Below are positions 34,243 to 43,669 of a DNA stretch of 64,000 bases, in pieces. How positions within the stretch are numbered: position 1 is the stretch's first letter; the number at the start of each line of letters is the position of its first letter. The stretch is from an uncultured Duncaniella sp. (GTDB taxonomy: Bacteria > Bacteroidota > Bacteroidia > Bacteroidales > Muribaculaceae), in assembly GCA_910578615.1 (NCBI GenBank), contig CAJTRI010000007.1:62001-126000 (forward strand), in the 5' to 3' direction. Below the pieces are notes generated by a model. The model was given only the letters and a program-made list of their open reading frames with translations. It ran no database searches and was not told where the DNA came from. The position numbers and the translations under genes are program-made.

Positions 34243-36864
34243 TTAGCATCCTTTGATTGCTTCCAGATTCGCACGGAGTGCTGAGAGCTTGGCATCGGCG
34301 TCGGCAAGTTTTTTTCTCTCAGCATCCACTACTGCGGCCGGGGCGTTGGAGACAAACCGCTCGTTAGAGAGCTTTTTCTCTACTGATGCCTTGAAACCTT
34401 CGTAATAGGCTATGTCCTTGGTGAGTTTGGCTTTCTCGGCTTCGATGTCTATGTTTGAAAGCAGGGGTATGTTGAACTCGGTGGTTCCTACGAGGAACGA
34501 TGCGGCGGCGGGATCTTTCTCGCTGACATTCTTCACCTCGCCGAGTAGTGCGAGCTTGGCCACGACGGCGGGAAGTACCACCTCGGCGCCTATGGCATGG
34601 AGCGAGAGTGTCTCGCGGTTGGGGATGTTGCGCTGTGCGCGCACGCCGCGCACTCCGTTGACAATCTCTTTGGCTGTCTCCATGGCCGCAAGTAGTTCGC
34701 TGTCAACCTCTCCGGCGACAGGCATGGACGCATACATGATTGACTCTCCTTCGCGGCGGTCTCCCATGTGCTGCCACAGCTCCTCGGTGATGAAGGGCAT
34801 GAACGGGTGGAGGAGACGCAGGAGCGAGTCGAAGAAGCCTATGGTTGCCTCGTCGGTGGCGCGGTCGACAGGTTTCTGGTACTCAGGTTTCACCATTTCG
34901 AGATACCATGATGAGAACTCGTCACGGAACAGGCGGTAGGCGGTCATGAGCGCCTCCGAGATGCGGAACTTGTCGAAGGAATCATTGATTTCAGCCACTG
35001 ATTCGGAAAGCTTTGACCCGAACCATCTGATGGCCGTCTCTGCACTCTCCGGCTGGGCGAGAGTGTCGTCCACTTCCCATCCTTTGACGAGGCGGAAGGC
35101 GTTCCAGACCTTGTTGCAGAAGTTGCGGCCGTTCTCGCATAGCTTTTTGTCGAAGAAGATGTCATTTCCGGCGGGAGCGGATAGGATTATGCCCATGCGG
35201 ACACCGTCTGCCCCGTAGTCTGCGATGAGTTCCAGAGGGTCGGGGGAGTTGCCGAGCTGTTTTGACATCTTGCGTCCGATCTCGTCACGTACTATGCCGG
35301 TGAAGTAGACGTTGTTGAAGGGCTGCTTGCCCATATATTCATATCCGGCCATAATCATTCGTGCCACCCAGAAGAAGATAATGTCCGGGCCGGTCACGAG
35401 GTCGGCGGTGGGATAGTAGTATTTGATTTCCTCGTTGTCCGGATCGAGGATGCCGTTGAACAGCGAGATGGGCCAGAGCCATGATGAGAACCATGTGTCG
35501 AGGCAGTCCTCGTCCTGACGGAGATCGGCCTCAGTGATTGAGGCGTCTTTTTCGCGTGCGAGGACAAGGGCCTCTTCTGGTGTTTCTGCCACTACGAACG
35601 ACCCGTCAGGCAGATAGTAGGCGGGAACACGGTGGCCCCACCATAGCTGGCGTGATATACACCAGTCGCGGATATCGGTGAGCCAGTGGCGGTAGGTGGT
35701 CTTGAACTTTTCGGGAACGAACTTTATCACACCGTCCTCGACCGAGGCAAGGGCCGGTTCGGCGAGGCTGGTCATTTTAAGGAACCACTGGTCGCTGAGC
35801 CTTGGCTCGGTCACGGTGTCCTGATTGCGCTCGGAGTAGCCCACCTTGTTCTCATATTCCTCGATTTTCTCGATGAGTCCGGCCTCCTGCAAGTCTTTGG
35901 CAATCTGTTCGCGGCATGAGAAACGATCCATCCCGACATACATTCCTGCGGCTTCGCTGATTGTGGCGTCGTCGTTGAATATGTCGATGGTTTCAAGCCC
36001 GTGTTTTTCACCGAGCATGTTGTCGTTCATGTCATGGGCCGGTGTCACTTTCAGACAGCCGGTTCCGAAGTTGATGTCTACGTAGGTGTCCTCGATGACA
36101 GGAATCTCGCGTCCTACGAGGGGCACGATTACCTTCTTGCCACGTAGATGCTGGTTCTTGGGATCTTCGGGATTGATGCACATGGCGGTGTCTCCCATGA
36201 TTGTTTCGGGACGCGTGGTGGCCACGATGGCATATCCTTCCTCGCCGACAATTTTGTAGCGCAGATAGTATAGCTTGGAGTGCTCTTCCTTGTAGACGAC
36301 CTCGATGTCCGAAAGGGCGGTTTTGGCCTTGGGATCCCAGTTGACCATGCGTTTGCCACGGTAGATGAGACCCTTGCGGTAGAGGTCTACGAACACGCGT
36401 ATCACACTCTTGGAGCGGATGTCGTCCATGGTGAACGATGTGCGCTCCCAGTCACATGATGCGCCGAGCTTTTTGAGCTGTTCGAGTATGATTCCGCCAT
36501 GCTTTTCTTTCCATTCCCAGGCATGTTTGAGGAACTCTTCGCGAGTGAGGTCGCTTTTACGGATGCCCTCTTTGGCGAGTTTGTTGACCACTTTTGCCTC
36601 GGTGGCGATAGCCGCGTGGTCGGTGCCCGGCACCCATAGGGCGTTCTTGCCCATCAGGCGGGCACGGCGTACGAGGATATCCTGTATGGTATTGTTGAGC
36701 ATGTGGCCCATGTGGAGGATACCTGTCACGTTTGGCGGCGGTATCACTATCGTGTATGGTTCGCGTGCATCGGGTTCGGAATGGAACAGGCGGTGTGTTG
36801 TCCAGTAGTCATACCATTTGTCCTCGACGGCGCGGGGGTCGTATTTTGTGGCTAATTCTTCCAT
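34243..36864 (-). CDS. valS: Valyl-tRNA synthetase
   Basis: 873 residues, full length. The class I signatures are ILHMGHMLNN near residues 50-59 (HIGH motif) and GRKMSKQLGNSPDP near 531-544 (KMSKS motif). The WWGHRVPAYYLPDGS segment belongs to the catalytic core, and the C-terminal 70 residues form the coiled-coil tRNA-binding arm. It charges tRNA-Val; the CP1 editing domain, including TTRPETIMGDTA near 218-229, removes threonine. It stands behind a TAATTTTG box at 36890-36897, divergent from ispD. Confidence 0.97.
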   Translation of the reverse strand: MEELATKYDPRAVEDKWYDYWTTHRLFHSEPDAREPYTIVIPPPNVTGILHMGHMLNNTIQDILVRRARLMGKNALWVPGTDHAAIATEAKVVNKLAKEGIRKSDLTREEFLKHAWEWKEKHGGIILEQLKKLGASCDWERTSFTMDDIRSKSVIRVFVDLYRKGLIYRGKRMVNWDPKAKTALSDIEVVYKEEHSKLYYLRYKIVGEEGYAIVATTRPETIMGDTAMCINPEDPKNQHLRGKKVIVPLVGREIPVIEDTYVDINFGTGCLKVTPAHDMNDNMLGEKHGLETIDIFNDDATISEAAGMYVGMDRFSCREQIAKDLQEAGLIEKIEEYENKVGYSERNQDTVTEPRLSDQWFLKMTSLAEPALASVEDGVIKFVPEKFKTTYRHWLTDIRDWCISRQLWWGHRVPAYYLPDGSFVVAETPEEALVLAREKDASITEADLRQDEDCLDTWFSSWLWPISLFNGILDPDNEEIKYYYPTADLVTGPDIIFFWVARMIMAGYEYMGKQPFNNVYFTGIVRDEIGRKMSKQLGNSPDPLELIADYGADGVRMGIILSAPAGNDIFFDKKLCENGRNFCNKVWNAFRLVKGWEVDDTLAQPESAETAIRWFGSKLSESVAEINDSFDKFRISEALMTAYRLFRDEFSSWYLEMVKPEYQKPVDRATDEATIGFFDSLLRLLHPFMPFITEELWQHMGDRREGESIMYASMPVAGEVDSELLAAMETAKEIVNGVRGVRAQRNIPNRETLSLHAIGAEVVLPAVVAKLALLGEVKNVSEKDPAAASFLVGTTEFNIPLLSNIDIEAEKAKLTKDIAYYEGFKASVEKKLSNERFVSNAPAAVVDAERKKLADADAKLSALRANLEAIKGC

Positions 36865-36889
36865 TGCTGAGTGTTTTGTATATTTTTCG

Positions 36890-36897
36890 CAAAATTA
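36890..36897 (-). promoter_or_regulatory. Promoter -7 box of valS
   Basis: The - strand reads TAATTTTG, 25 nt before the valS ATG. No exact TTTG was found at the -33 spacing. Confidence 0.5.
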
Positions 36898-36979
36898 CAA
36901 AAAATCGCCGAGAAACGGGTGCGACATGTGTGGTTTTTTGCGTGTGTCAGGCCCGTGGCCCTTGTTTTTGCATATGGCT

Positions 36980-37010
36980 TTTGACATTCGCGACGGATTT
37001 ATTAATTTTG
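36980..37010 (+). promoter_or_regulatory. Complete promoter of ispD operon
   Basis: TTTG at 36980-36983 and TAATTTTG at 37003-37010 are 19 nt apart, a full Bacteroidetes -33/-7 pair. Only 4 nt separate the -7 box from the ispD ATG, so the transcript is predicted to be leaderless or nearly so. Confidence 0.7.
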
Positions 37011-37014
37011 TGTT

Positions 37015-37710
37015 ATGACAGAGAAAACATCACCAAGGAAGAATTATATAATAATCGTGGCTGCCGGCACGGGGTCTCGTTATGGAGGCGACCTTCCGAA
37101 GCAGTTCTGTGATTTGTGCGGGCGCCCGCTACTCATGACCACTGTGGAGCGCGTCGGCGCTTGTGCCCCTGACGCCGGAATACTTCTTGTACTTAGCGGT
37201 GACATGGTGGGTTTCTGGGAAGGGCTATGCCGGGAACATGGTTTCACGGTGCCGTTGACGGTGGTCGAGGGTGGCCCTTCTCGTGCACACAGCGTGAGAA
37301 ACGCTCTCAGGCTCATAGATTCTTCCTCAGTCGGCTGGATTGCCGTGCATGACGCGGCGCGCCCCATGGTCACGGCCGGGATGTTCGGCCGTCTTGTAGA
37401 TGCCCTGCCGGGATGTTCGGGCACTATCCCGGTAGTGCCGGTGACCGACTCATTGAGGATGGTTGGAGAGGACGGTGTGTCGCGCTCGGTAGACCGTTCG
37501 CTTCTGCGTGCCGTTCAGACCCCACAGCTCTTTGACGGTATGAGGCTTATAGCTGCGAATGACCGCGAGCTTCTGCCCTCGTTTACTGATGACGCCTCGG
37601 TCATGGAGGCGGCCGGATATACCGACCTGCGGCTTGTGGATGGGGATGTGCGTAATATAAAGGTGACCAACCCGGGGGACATGGAAATCGTGGAGATGTA
37701 TCTTCGCTGA
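37015..37710 (+). CDS. ispD: 2-C-methyl-D-erythritol 4-phosphate cytidylyltransferase
   Basis: 231 residues. The nucleotide-binding loop AAGTGSRYGGDLPKQF (16-31, with K29) and the VHDAARPMV segment near 104-112 are IspD hallmarks, and DASVMEAAGY near the C-terminus fits the family. It transfers CMP to methylerythritol phosphate in the MEP isoprenoid pathway, in line with dxs elsewhere in the window. No other ATG lies before the conserved core, so the start is fixed despite the promoter being only 4 nt upstream. recG follows after 12 bp. Confidence 0.94.
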   Translation: MTEKTSPRKNYIIIVAAGTGSRYGGDLPKQFCDLCGRPLLMTTVERVGACAPDAGILLVLSGDMVGFWEGLCREHGFTVPLTVVEGGPSRAHSVRNALRLIDSSSVGWIAVHDAARPMVTAGMFGRLVDALPGCSGTIPVVPVTDSLRMVGEDGVSRSVDRSLLRAVQTPQLFDGMRLIAANDRELLPSFTDDASVMEAAGYTDLRLVDGDVRNIKVTNPGDMEIVEMYLR

Positions 37711-37722
37711 AAGGGGTTCTGA

Positions 37723-39816
37723 ATGGAAAGACTGAGGAATACCGACATAAAGTTTCTGCGCGGTATGGGGCCGAAACGGGCCGAGCTTCTTGAAAAGAAT
37801 CTCGGCATAAAGACATATTATGACCTCCTCTATCACTTTCCGTCCCATTATGTAGACCGCACGACTATTCGCCGTATAGCCGATTTCGAGTGTGATGACA
37901 TGCCTTCGGTACAGGTAAGGGGAAAGTTCGTCACATTTTCGGTGCAGGGTGAGGGGGCTAAGACAAGGCTTGTCGGGTTGTTCTCCGACGGGTCGGGAGT
38001 CATGGAGGTCGTGTGGTTCCAACGCATAAAGTTTTTGCGAGAGCATTATCACACAGGCACCGAGTATGTGGTTTTCGGCAAACCTTCACGCTTTAACGGC
38101 AGATGGAGCATGGTTCATCCCGAGGTTGACCCTCCCGGCGCACCCGGCGCGCAAGAGGGGTTCAGGGGTGTCTATCCGCTGACCGAGCAGCTGCGCAACC
38201 GTGGTTTCTCGTCACGGACATTTTCCACAGCCGTATCTACAATACTGGGCGGGGTCTCATATCTATCCGAGACCCTTCCTCCGCATATACTCGCAAGGCA
38301 CAACCTCATGGGCATACGTGAGGCTTTGTCAAACATACACAGCCCTGTGTCAACCTCGCAGCTCGAACGAGCCAGACTGAGGCTGAAATTTGAGGAACTG
38401 TTTTATCTTCAACTTGACATACAGAGATATGCGCGCCGCAGGACATGTTCGACCCAAGGTTTTTTCTTTCCCCGTATAGGCAGGTTCTTCAACACGTTTT
38501 ATAACGATTTTCTCCCGTTTCCCCTCACAGGGGCGCAGAAGAGGGTGGTCAGGGAGGTTCGCGCCGACATGGCCACCGGGCGGCAGATGAACCGTCTGTT
38601 GCAGGGCGATGTCGGGAGCGGCAAGACCCTTGTGGCTCTCCTTACCATGCTCATAGCGCTTGACAACGGAACCCAGGCATGTCTCATGGCTCCTACCGAG
38701 ATTCTGGCCACCCAGCATTTCGAGACAATCTCGGGGCTGGTGGCGCCGATGGGGGTAAATGTCAGATTGCTCACGGGATCTACCCGGAAGAAGGCCCGGG
38801 AGGAAATCCATTCGCAACTTATGGACGGGTCGCTCCATATCCTTATAGGTACCCATGCCGTGATCGAGGACAATGTGAGATTCCGAAACCTCGGTTTTGT
38901 GGTCATTGACGAGCAGCATCGTTTCGGTGTGGCCCAACGTGCGAGATTGTGGACTAAGAACACTATTCCGCCACACGTGCTCGTGATGACGGCCACCCCC
39001 ATCCCCCGTACTCTGGCCATGACTGTCTACGGCGATCTTGACGTCAGTATCATTGACGAGCTTCCACCCGGCCGAAAGCCGGTGCAGACACTCCTTCGCT
39101 ATGACGAGGATCGTTTTGCAACTTATCAGGGTATAGGAAGGCAGCTCCGTCAGGGACGTCAGGTATATATAGTATATCCGCTTATAAAGGAAAACGAGAA
39201 GCTTGACCTTCGTTCGCTCGAAGAGGGATATGAGACCATATGTGACACTTTTCGGGATTATCGTGTGGCATATCTTCACGGGAAGATGCGTCCTGATGAG
39301 AAGGATTTCCAGATGCAGCTGTTCGCGTCCCACCAGGCCGATATACTCGTGAGTACGACCGTGATAGAGGTGGGGGTGAATGTCCCCAACGCCACTACGA
39401 TGGTGATTGAGAATTCAGAACGGTTCGGCCTTTCGCAGCTCCACCAGCTCAGAGGGCGAGTGGGGCGCGGAGAGGGGCAGAGCTATTGTATACTTATGAC
39501 AAAGAGAAAGATAGCAAAGGATACCCGCAGACGTCTGGAACTCATGACGGCCACGACCGACGGGTTTGAGATTGCCGAGGCGGACATGCAGATGCGCGGG
39601 CCGGGAGATATAGAAGGCACCATGCAGAGCGGCATACCTTTTGACCTCCGCATTGCCAGCCTTGCCACGGACGGCCAGATAGTCCAGCTTGCAAAAGATA
39701 CCGCCTGCGAGGTTCTTGATGCCGATCCATCGCTCGAAGCACCTGAGAATTCGCTCCTTGTCAGACAGCTCGCCCTTCTGTCATCCCGCCTTAGAGACTG
39801 GTCAAGAATATCATGA
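37723..39816 (+). CDS. recG: ATP-dependent DNA helicase RecG
   Basis: 697 residues. An N-terminal wedge/OB domain (LRNTDIKFLRGMGPKRAELL and LYHFPSHYVDR) is followed by the helicase core: Walker A GDVGSGKT at 295-302, the DEQH box at 396-399, TATPIPRTLAM after it, and motif VI LHQLRGRVGRG. The C-terminal ADMQMRGPGDIEGTMQSG segment belongs to the RecG TRG region. It unwinds and remodels stalled forks and D-loops. It overlaps tadA by 4 bp. Confidence 0.96.
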   Translation: MERLRNTDIKFLRGMGPKRAELLEKNLGIKTYYDLLYHFPSHYVDRTTIRRIADFECDDMPSVQVRGKFVTFSVQGEGAKTRLVGLFSDGSGVMEVVWFQRIKFLREHYHTGTEYVVFGKPSRFNGRWSMVHPEVDPPGAPGAQEGFRGVYPLTEQLRNRGFSSRTFSTAVSTILGGVSYLSETLPPHILARHNLMGIREALSNIHSPVSTSQLERARLRLKFEELFYLQLDIQRYARRRTCSTQGFFFPRIGRFFNTFYNDFLPFPLTGAQKRVVREVRADMATGRQMNRLLQGDVGSGKTLVALLTMLIALDNGTQACLMAPTEILATQHFETISGLVAPMGVNVRLLTGSTRKKAREEIHSQLMDGSLHILIGTHAVIEDNVRFRNLGFVVIDEQHRFGVAQRARLWTKNTIPPHVLVMTATPIPRTLAMTVYGDLDVSIIDELPPGRKPVQTLLRYDEDRFATYQGIGRQLRQGRQVYIVYPLIKENEKLDLRSLEEGYETICDTFRDYRVAYLHGKMRPDEKDFQMQLFASHQADILVSTTVIEVGVNVPNATTMVIENSERFGLSQLHQLRGRVGRGEGQSYCILMTKRKIAKDTRRRLELMTATTDGFEIAEADMQMRGPGDIEGTMQSGIPFDLRIASLATDGQIVQLAKDTACEVLDADPSLEAPENSLLVRQLALLSSRLRDWSRIS

Positions 39817-40268
39817 TTATGGATAGTAAAACCGACGAAAGATATATGCGCCTCGCGCTTGCCGAGGCCCGTGCGGCTCTTGAAGCCGATGAAGTTCCCA
39901 TAGGCGCCGTTATTGTCTCTCCGCGAGGGATGGTGATAGGGCGCGGCCACAATCTCACCGAGGCCCTTTGCGATGTCTCCGCCCATGCCGAGATGCAGGC
40001 GCTCACAGCCGCTGCATCATCGCTCGGTGGGAAATATCTTCAAGGGTGCACCCTTTATGTGACAGTAGAGCCGTGTCTGATGTGTGCCGGCGCGATAGGA
40101 TGGGCACAGGTGGGTAGGGTGGTGTTCGGTGCGGCTGATCCGAAGCGCGGCTATCGTTCGTTTCTCCCGTCACGTTCCCCGTTCCATCCGCGTGCGGTCG
40201 TGACGGAGGGTGTGCTTGCCGATGAATGCGCGTCCCTTATGCGCTCTTTTTTCAAATCAAGGCGGTGA
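39813..40268 (+). CDS. tadA: tRNA-specific adenosine deaminase TadA
   Basis: 151 residues. The zinc-dependent deaminase site is HAE (His58, Glu60) and PCLMC (Cys88, Cys91), with EVPIGAVIV at 27-35, as in TadA. It converts A34 of tRNA-Arg(ACG) to inosine; that tRNA gene itself lies at 49,398-49,471 in this window. The start at 39813 overlaps recG by 4 bp; a second ATG lies 6 bp downstream and cannot be excluded. Confidence 0.92.
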   Translation: MIMDSKTDERYMRLALAEARAALEADEVPIGAVIVSPRGMVIGRGHNLTEALCDVSAHAEMQALTAAASSLGGKYLQGCTLYVTVEPCLMCAGAIGWAQVGRVVFGAADPKRGYRSFLPSRSPFHPRAVVTEGVLADECASLMRSFFKSRR

Positions 40269-40308
40269 TTTTGATGGTTATAATAGAACAATAACATCTC
40301 TGACTGAA

Positions 40309-41004
40309 ATGAAACCGAAACTTGTAATATCGTCCGGTGCCGGCATCAGCGCCGAAAGCGGTATATCCACATTCCGTGATGCTGACGGATTGTGGGAGAA
40401 CTATCCTGTGATGGATGTGTGCAGTGCTGACGGGTTTGCCCGCAATCCCTCTCTTGTCCACGACTTCTATAATGACAGGAGGCGTCAGCTGGTCACATGC
40501 CGGCCCAATCCGGCCCACCTTGCGTTGGTGGAGCTTGAAAAGTGGTATGACGTCTTCGTGATAACGCAGAACGTTGACGACCTTCACGAACGTGCCGGAT
40601 CATCACGGGTTCTGCATCTTCATGGTGAACTGATGAAGGCTCGGTCAGTCTCTGATCCCTCACGGCTCTATACCCTTGACGAGGTGCATCTGGAAACATC
40701 TCCTGATATGGTGATGCCTGACGGCCACCATGTCAGACCTCATATTGTGTTTTTTCAAGAGGCGGTTCCCGAGATAGAACGTGCGGTGGAATGGGTGTCA
40801 GAAGCCGACATATTCGTTGTCATAGGCACCTCGCTTGCTGTATATCCGGCAGCAAGTCTCATACATTATGTGCGTCCGGGGGTGCCCGTCTATTATATCG
40901 ACCCCCGACCGGCATCGGTGCCGGACACCGTTTGTACCATACCTCTTCCGGCTACGCGAGGAATGGAGAAATTAATCGATATTCTGAGGCCTAAAATGAG
41001 ATAA
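40309..41004 (+). CDS. Sir2-family NAD-dependent deacylase lacking the zinc-ribbon cysteines
   Basis: 231 residues from the ATG at 40309, chosen because MKPKLVISSGAGISAESGI is the natural sirtuin start; upstream codons overlap tadA and show no conservation. NAD-binding GAGISAESGI is at 10-19, TQNVDDLHERAG at 86-97 and the catalytic His105 in LHLHGEL. The zinc-binding cysteine pairs that normally follow this histidine are absent: the loop reads KARSVSDPSRLY. It resembles class III (SIRT5/CobB-type) deacylases in size. Likely role is removal of acyl groups from lysines in metabolic enzymes. Confidence 0.86.
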   Translation: MKPKLVISSGAGISAESGISTFRDADGLWENYPVMDVCSADGFARNPSLVHDFYNDRRRQLVTCRPNPAHLALVELEKWYDVFVITQNVDDLHERAGSSRVLHLHGELMKARSVSDPSRLYTLDEVHLETSPDMVMPDGHHVRPHIVFFQEAVPEIERAVEWVSEADIFVVIGTSLAVYPAASLIHYVRPGVPVYYIDPRPASVPDTVCTIPLPATRGMEKLIDILRPKMR

Positions 41005-41078
41005 TAATCAGTTCTGTTAATATTATTTAACATATGGGGGGGGGTAATTTTGGAAATTAATGTATACTTTTGCAATAC

Positions 41079-41158
41079 AAAAGAATGCTTCAATTAGATT
41101 AATGTCAACAAAAAGTTAGGTTAAAGTACGGAGGTCGCCGGGAGGCGCTCTCCGTTTT
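41079..41158 (+). ncRNA. Candidate small RNA upstream of topA
   Basis: The stretch lies between a TACTTTTG box (41065-41072) and an intrinsic-type terminator (41128-41158), giving a predicted RNA of about 80 nt that is A-rich and non-coding. The sirtuin gene ends 60 bp before the box, so the hairpin could instead end that operon. I recognise no known RNA family. Confidence 0.35.
41128..41158 (+). terminator. Intrinsic terminator upstream of topA
   Basis: The stem pairs ACGGAG (41128-41133) with CTCCGT (41150-41155) and CGCC with GGCG inside, around loop GGGA, and is followed by TTTTCCTTT. It may end the recG-tadA-sirtuin transcript or a short independent RNA. Confidence 0.75.
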
Positions 41159-41248
41159 CCTTTGTAATAGTTATTGAAAGTCAATGATGAGGGAACCTTT
41201 AATTGTGATAAATTGTTAAATCATTAACGGTATGTTGATTGTTTTCGT

Positions 41249-41256
41249 TAACTTTG
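41249..41256 (+). promoter_or_regulatory. Promoter -7 box of topA
   Basis: TAACTTTG lies 69 nt before the topA ATG. The predicted leader of about 60 nt can form a hairpin pairing GGGGA with TCCCC around an inner CGC/GCG stem. Confidence 0.5.
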
Positions 41257-41325
41257 CCGACTGAATTGGAAGGGGAGGTCGCTCTCTGCGGCTTTTGTCC
41301 CCCTCATTTCCATAACTGAATCAAT

Positions 41326-43662
41326 ATGAAGAACCTTGTCATAGTAGAGTCTCCGGCCAAGGCCAAGACCATAGAGAAATTTCTCGGAAAGGATTACAAG
41401 GTGATGTCCAGCTACGGTCATATCCGCGACCTCAGAAAGAAGGACATCTCTATCAAGGTGGACTCTGATTTCCAGCCCGTCTATGAAATCCCGGCCGACA
41501 AGAAGGCGCTTGTGGCAGACCTTAAAAAGGCAGCCAAGAGTGCTGAAACCGTGTGGCTCGCTTCCGATGAGGACCGCGAGGGAGAGGCGATAGCCTGGCA
41601 TCTTTACGAGGTGCTCGGTCTGAAACCTGAGAACACGCGACGTATCGTATTTCACGAGATAACGAAGAACGCCATACTTCACGCCATCGAGAATCCGCGC
41701 GAGATAGACATCAACCTTGTTGACGCGCAGCAGGCCCGCCGTGTGCTTGACCGCATCGTGGGGTTCGAGGTATCTCCCGTGTTGTGGAAGAAGATTAAGC
41801 CGGCTTTGTCGGCGGGACGTGTGCAGTCTGTGGCCGTCCGTCTGATTGTTGATCGTGAGAACGAGATCAATTCATTCAAGTCCGAACCATATTTCCGTGT
41901 CACTGCCCGCTTCATGCTACCCGGCGGTATCAGTCTTGACGCGGAGCTTTCACAGCGTCTTCCTGACGAGGCGTTAGCGAGGGAATTTCTCGAAAAATGT
42001 GCCGGAGCCTCGTTCACGGTGGGAGACATCAATGTGAGACCTCTGAAAAAATCACCGGCACCACCTTTTACTACGTCCACCCTCCAACAGGAAGCAGGAC
42101 GCAAGCTCGGTTTCTCGGTGTCACAGACCATGATGATAGCCCAGAAGCTGTATGAGGCCGGACATATAACATATATGCGTACCGACTCTCTCAACCTTTC
42201 GTCTCTTGCGATATCCACCACGGCTGACCTTATCAAGAGCGAGCTTGGGGATGAATATCTCAAAGTGCGTCGTTATCACACTTCGTCAAAAGGCGCTCAG
42301 GAGGCTCACGAGGCAATCCGCCCCACATATATTGACCGTGAGACAGTCGAGGGCACGGCACAGGAGAAGAAGCTCTACCGCCTCATACGCCTGCGCACCC
42401 TTGCCTCCCAGATGGCCGATGCCGAGATTGAGAAAACCACCGTGGAGATTCTGATACCCGGCCGTAAGGAACACTTCACCGCCACGGGTGAGGTCATAAA
42501 GTTTGACGGTTTCCTGCGCCTGTATCTTGAAGGAACCGATGATGACGGAAACGGGGAGGAGAATGATTCGACCCTTCCGCGTATGACGACCGGCGAAAAA
42601 CTCGGACTGGATGCAATTACCGCTACCGAGCGTTTCACGCTTGCGCCTCCCAGATATACCGAGGCATCGCTTGTAAAGAAGATGGAGGAGCTTGGGATAG
42701 GGCGTCCGTCCACCTACGCTCCTACGATATCCACCATACAGAACCGCGAGTATATCGTCAAAGGTGAGAAGACAGGCGAGAAACGTGAATACGGTGTCCT
42801 CACGCTGGACTCCAAAGGCCGTATATCATCGCGTGTAAAGAGCGAGAATGCCGGTGCGGACAAGGGAAAGCTAATACCGACCGATACGGGCGTTATTGTC
42901 AACGAGTTTCTGACCAGACATTTCCCTGACATACTTGACTATGACTTCACTGCCGGTATGGAGGCCAAATTTGACCGTATAGCCGAGGGGGACAGCGACT
43001 GGAATCAGGAGATTTCGGATTTCTATACCATGTTCCACCCCGAAGTGGAGAAGGCCAACGACCTGCACACCGAGCGCAAGGTCGGAGAACGTATACTTGG
43101 CGATGATCCGGCCACCGGGCTGCCTGTCTCTGTGAAGATAGGGCGTTTTGGCCCGATTGCCCAGATCGGATCGGCAGAGGGGGATGTCAAGCCTCGTTTT
43201 GCCTCATTGCGCAAGGATCAGAGCGTGTTTGACATAACGCTTGAAGAAGCTCTTCGGCTCTTTGACCTCCCACGAGAGGTCGGCGAGTTTGAAGGCAAGC
43301 CTGTGGTGGCTGCCGTGGGGCGTTTCGGGCCTTATGTGAGACATGACGGCAAGTTCGTGTCAATACCCAAGGATATGTCTGCCACATCTATAACTATCGA
43401 GGAGGCTTCCGCCCTGATTCTTGCCAAACGCGAATCAGACAACAACAAGGTTGTCAAGACCTTTGACGAGGATCCTGACATACAGATACTCAACGGGCGT
43501 TACGGTGTCTACATTGCCTGCAAGAAGAGCAATTACAAGATACCTAAGACTATAACAGACCCTGCGTCGCTCACTCTTGACGAGGTGAAGGCCATCATGG
43601 CTGACCAGGAGAACGCACCTAAGAAAACAGCGCGTCGCGCCTCAACACGTAAAAAATCCTGA
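41326..43662 (+). CDS. topA: DNA topoisomerase I
   Basis: 778 residues of type IA topoisomerase. The TOPRIM domain opens with NLVIVESPAKAKTIEKFLG (3-21) and contains the acidic DEDREGE motif; the nucleophile is Tyr283 in YMRTDSLN. The C-terminus has no four-cysteine zinc ribbons but three TopA C-terminal repeats (GRFGPIAQIG, GRFGPYVRHDG, GRYGVYIACKK) and a lysine/arginine-rich tail. It relaxes negative supercoils. It stands behind its own promoter box and is followed after 7 bp by an RluA-family gene. Confidence 0.96.
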   Translation: MKNLVIVESPAKAKTIEKFLGKDYKVMSSYGHIRDLRKKDISIKVDSDFQPVYEIPADKKALVADLKKAAKSAETVWLASDEDREGEAIAWHLYEVLGLKPENTRRIVFHEITKNAILHAIENPREIDINLVDAQQARRVLDRIVGFEVSPVLWKKIKPALSAGRVQSVAVRLIVDRENEINSFKSEPYFRVTARFMLPGGISLDAELSQRLPDEALAREFLEKCAGASFTVGDINVRPLKKSPAPPFTTSTLQQEAGRKLGFSVSQTMMIAQKLYEAGHITYMRTDSLNLSSLAISTTADLIKSELGDEYLKVRRYHTSSKGAQEAHEAIRPTYIDRETVEGTAQEKKLYRLIRLRTLASQMADAEIEKTTVEILIPGRKEHFTATGEVIKFDGFLRLYLEGTDDDGNGEENDSTLPRMTTGEKLGLDAITATERFTLAPPRYTEASLVKKMEELGIGRPSTYAPTISTIQNREYIVKGEKTGEKREYGVLTLDSKGRISSRVKSENAGADKGKLIPTDTGVIVNEFLTRHFPDILDYDFTAGMEAKFDRIAEGDSDWNQEISDFYTMFHPEVEKANDLHTERKVGERILGDDPATGLPVSVKIGRFGPIAQIGSAEGDVKPRFASLRKDQSVFDITLEEALRLFDLPREVGEFEGKPVVAAVGRFGPYVRHDGKFVSIPKDMSATSITIEEASALILAKRESDNNKVVKTFDEDPDIQILNGRYGVYIACKKSNYKIPKTITDPASLTLDEVKAIMADQENAPKKTARRASTRKKS

Positions 43663-43669
43663 TACCATT

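Larger units (their letters stand above)
41005..41325. other. Intergenic region between sirtuin and topA
   Basis: 320 bp without a reading frame of note. It contains two overlapping -7-like boxes (41045-41052 TAATTTTG, 41065-41072 TACTTTTG), a terminator-like hairpin at 41128-41158 and a second promoter box (41249-41256) before topA. A run of nine G residues lies at 41036-41044. Confidence 0.6.
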
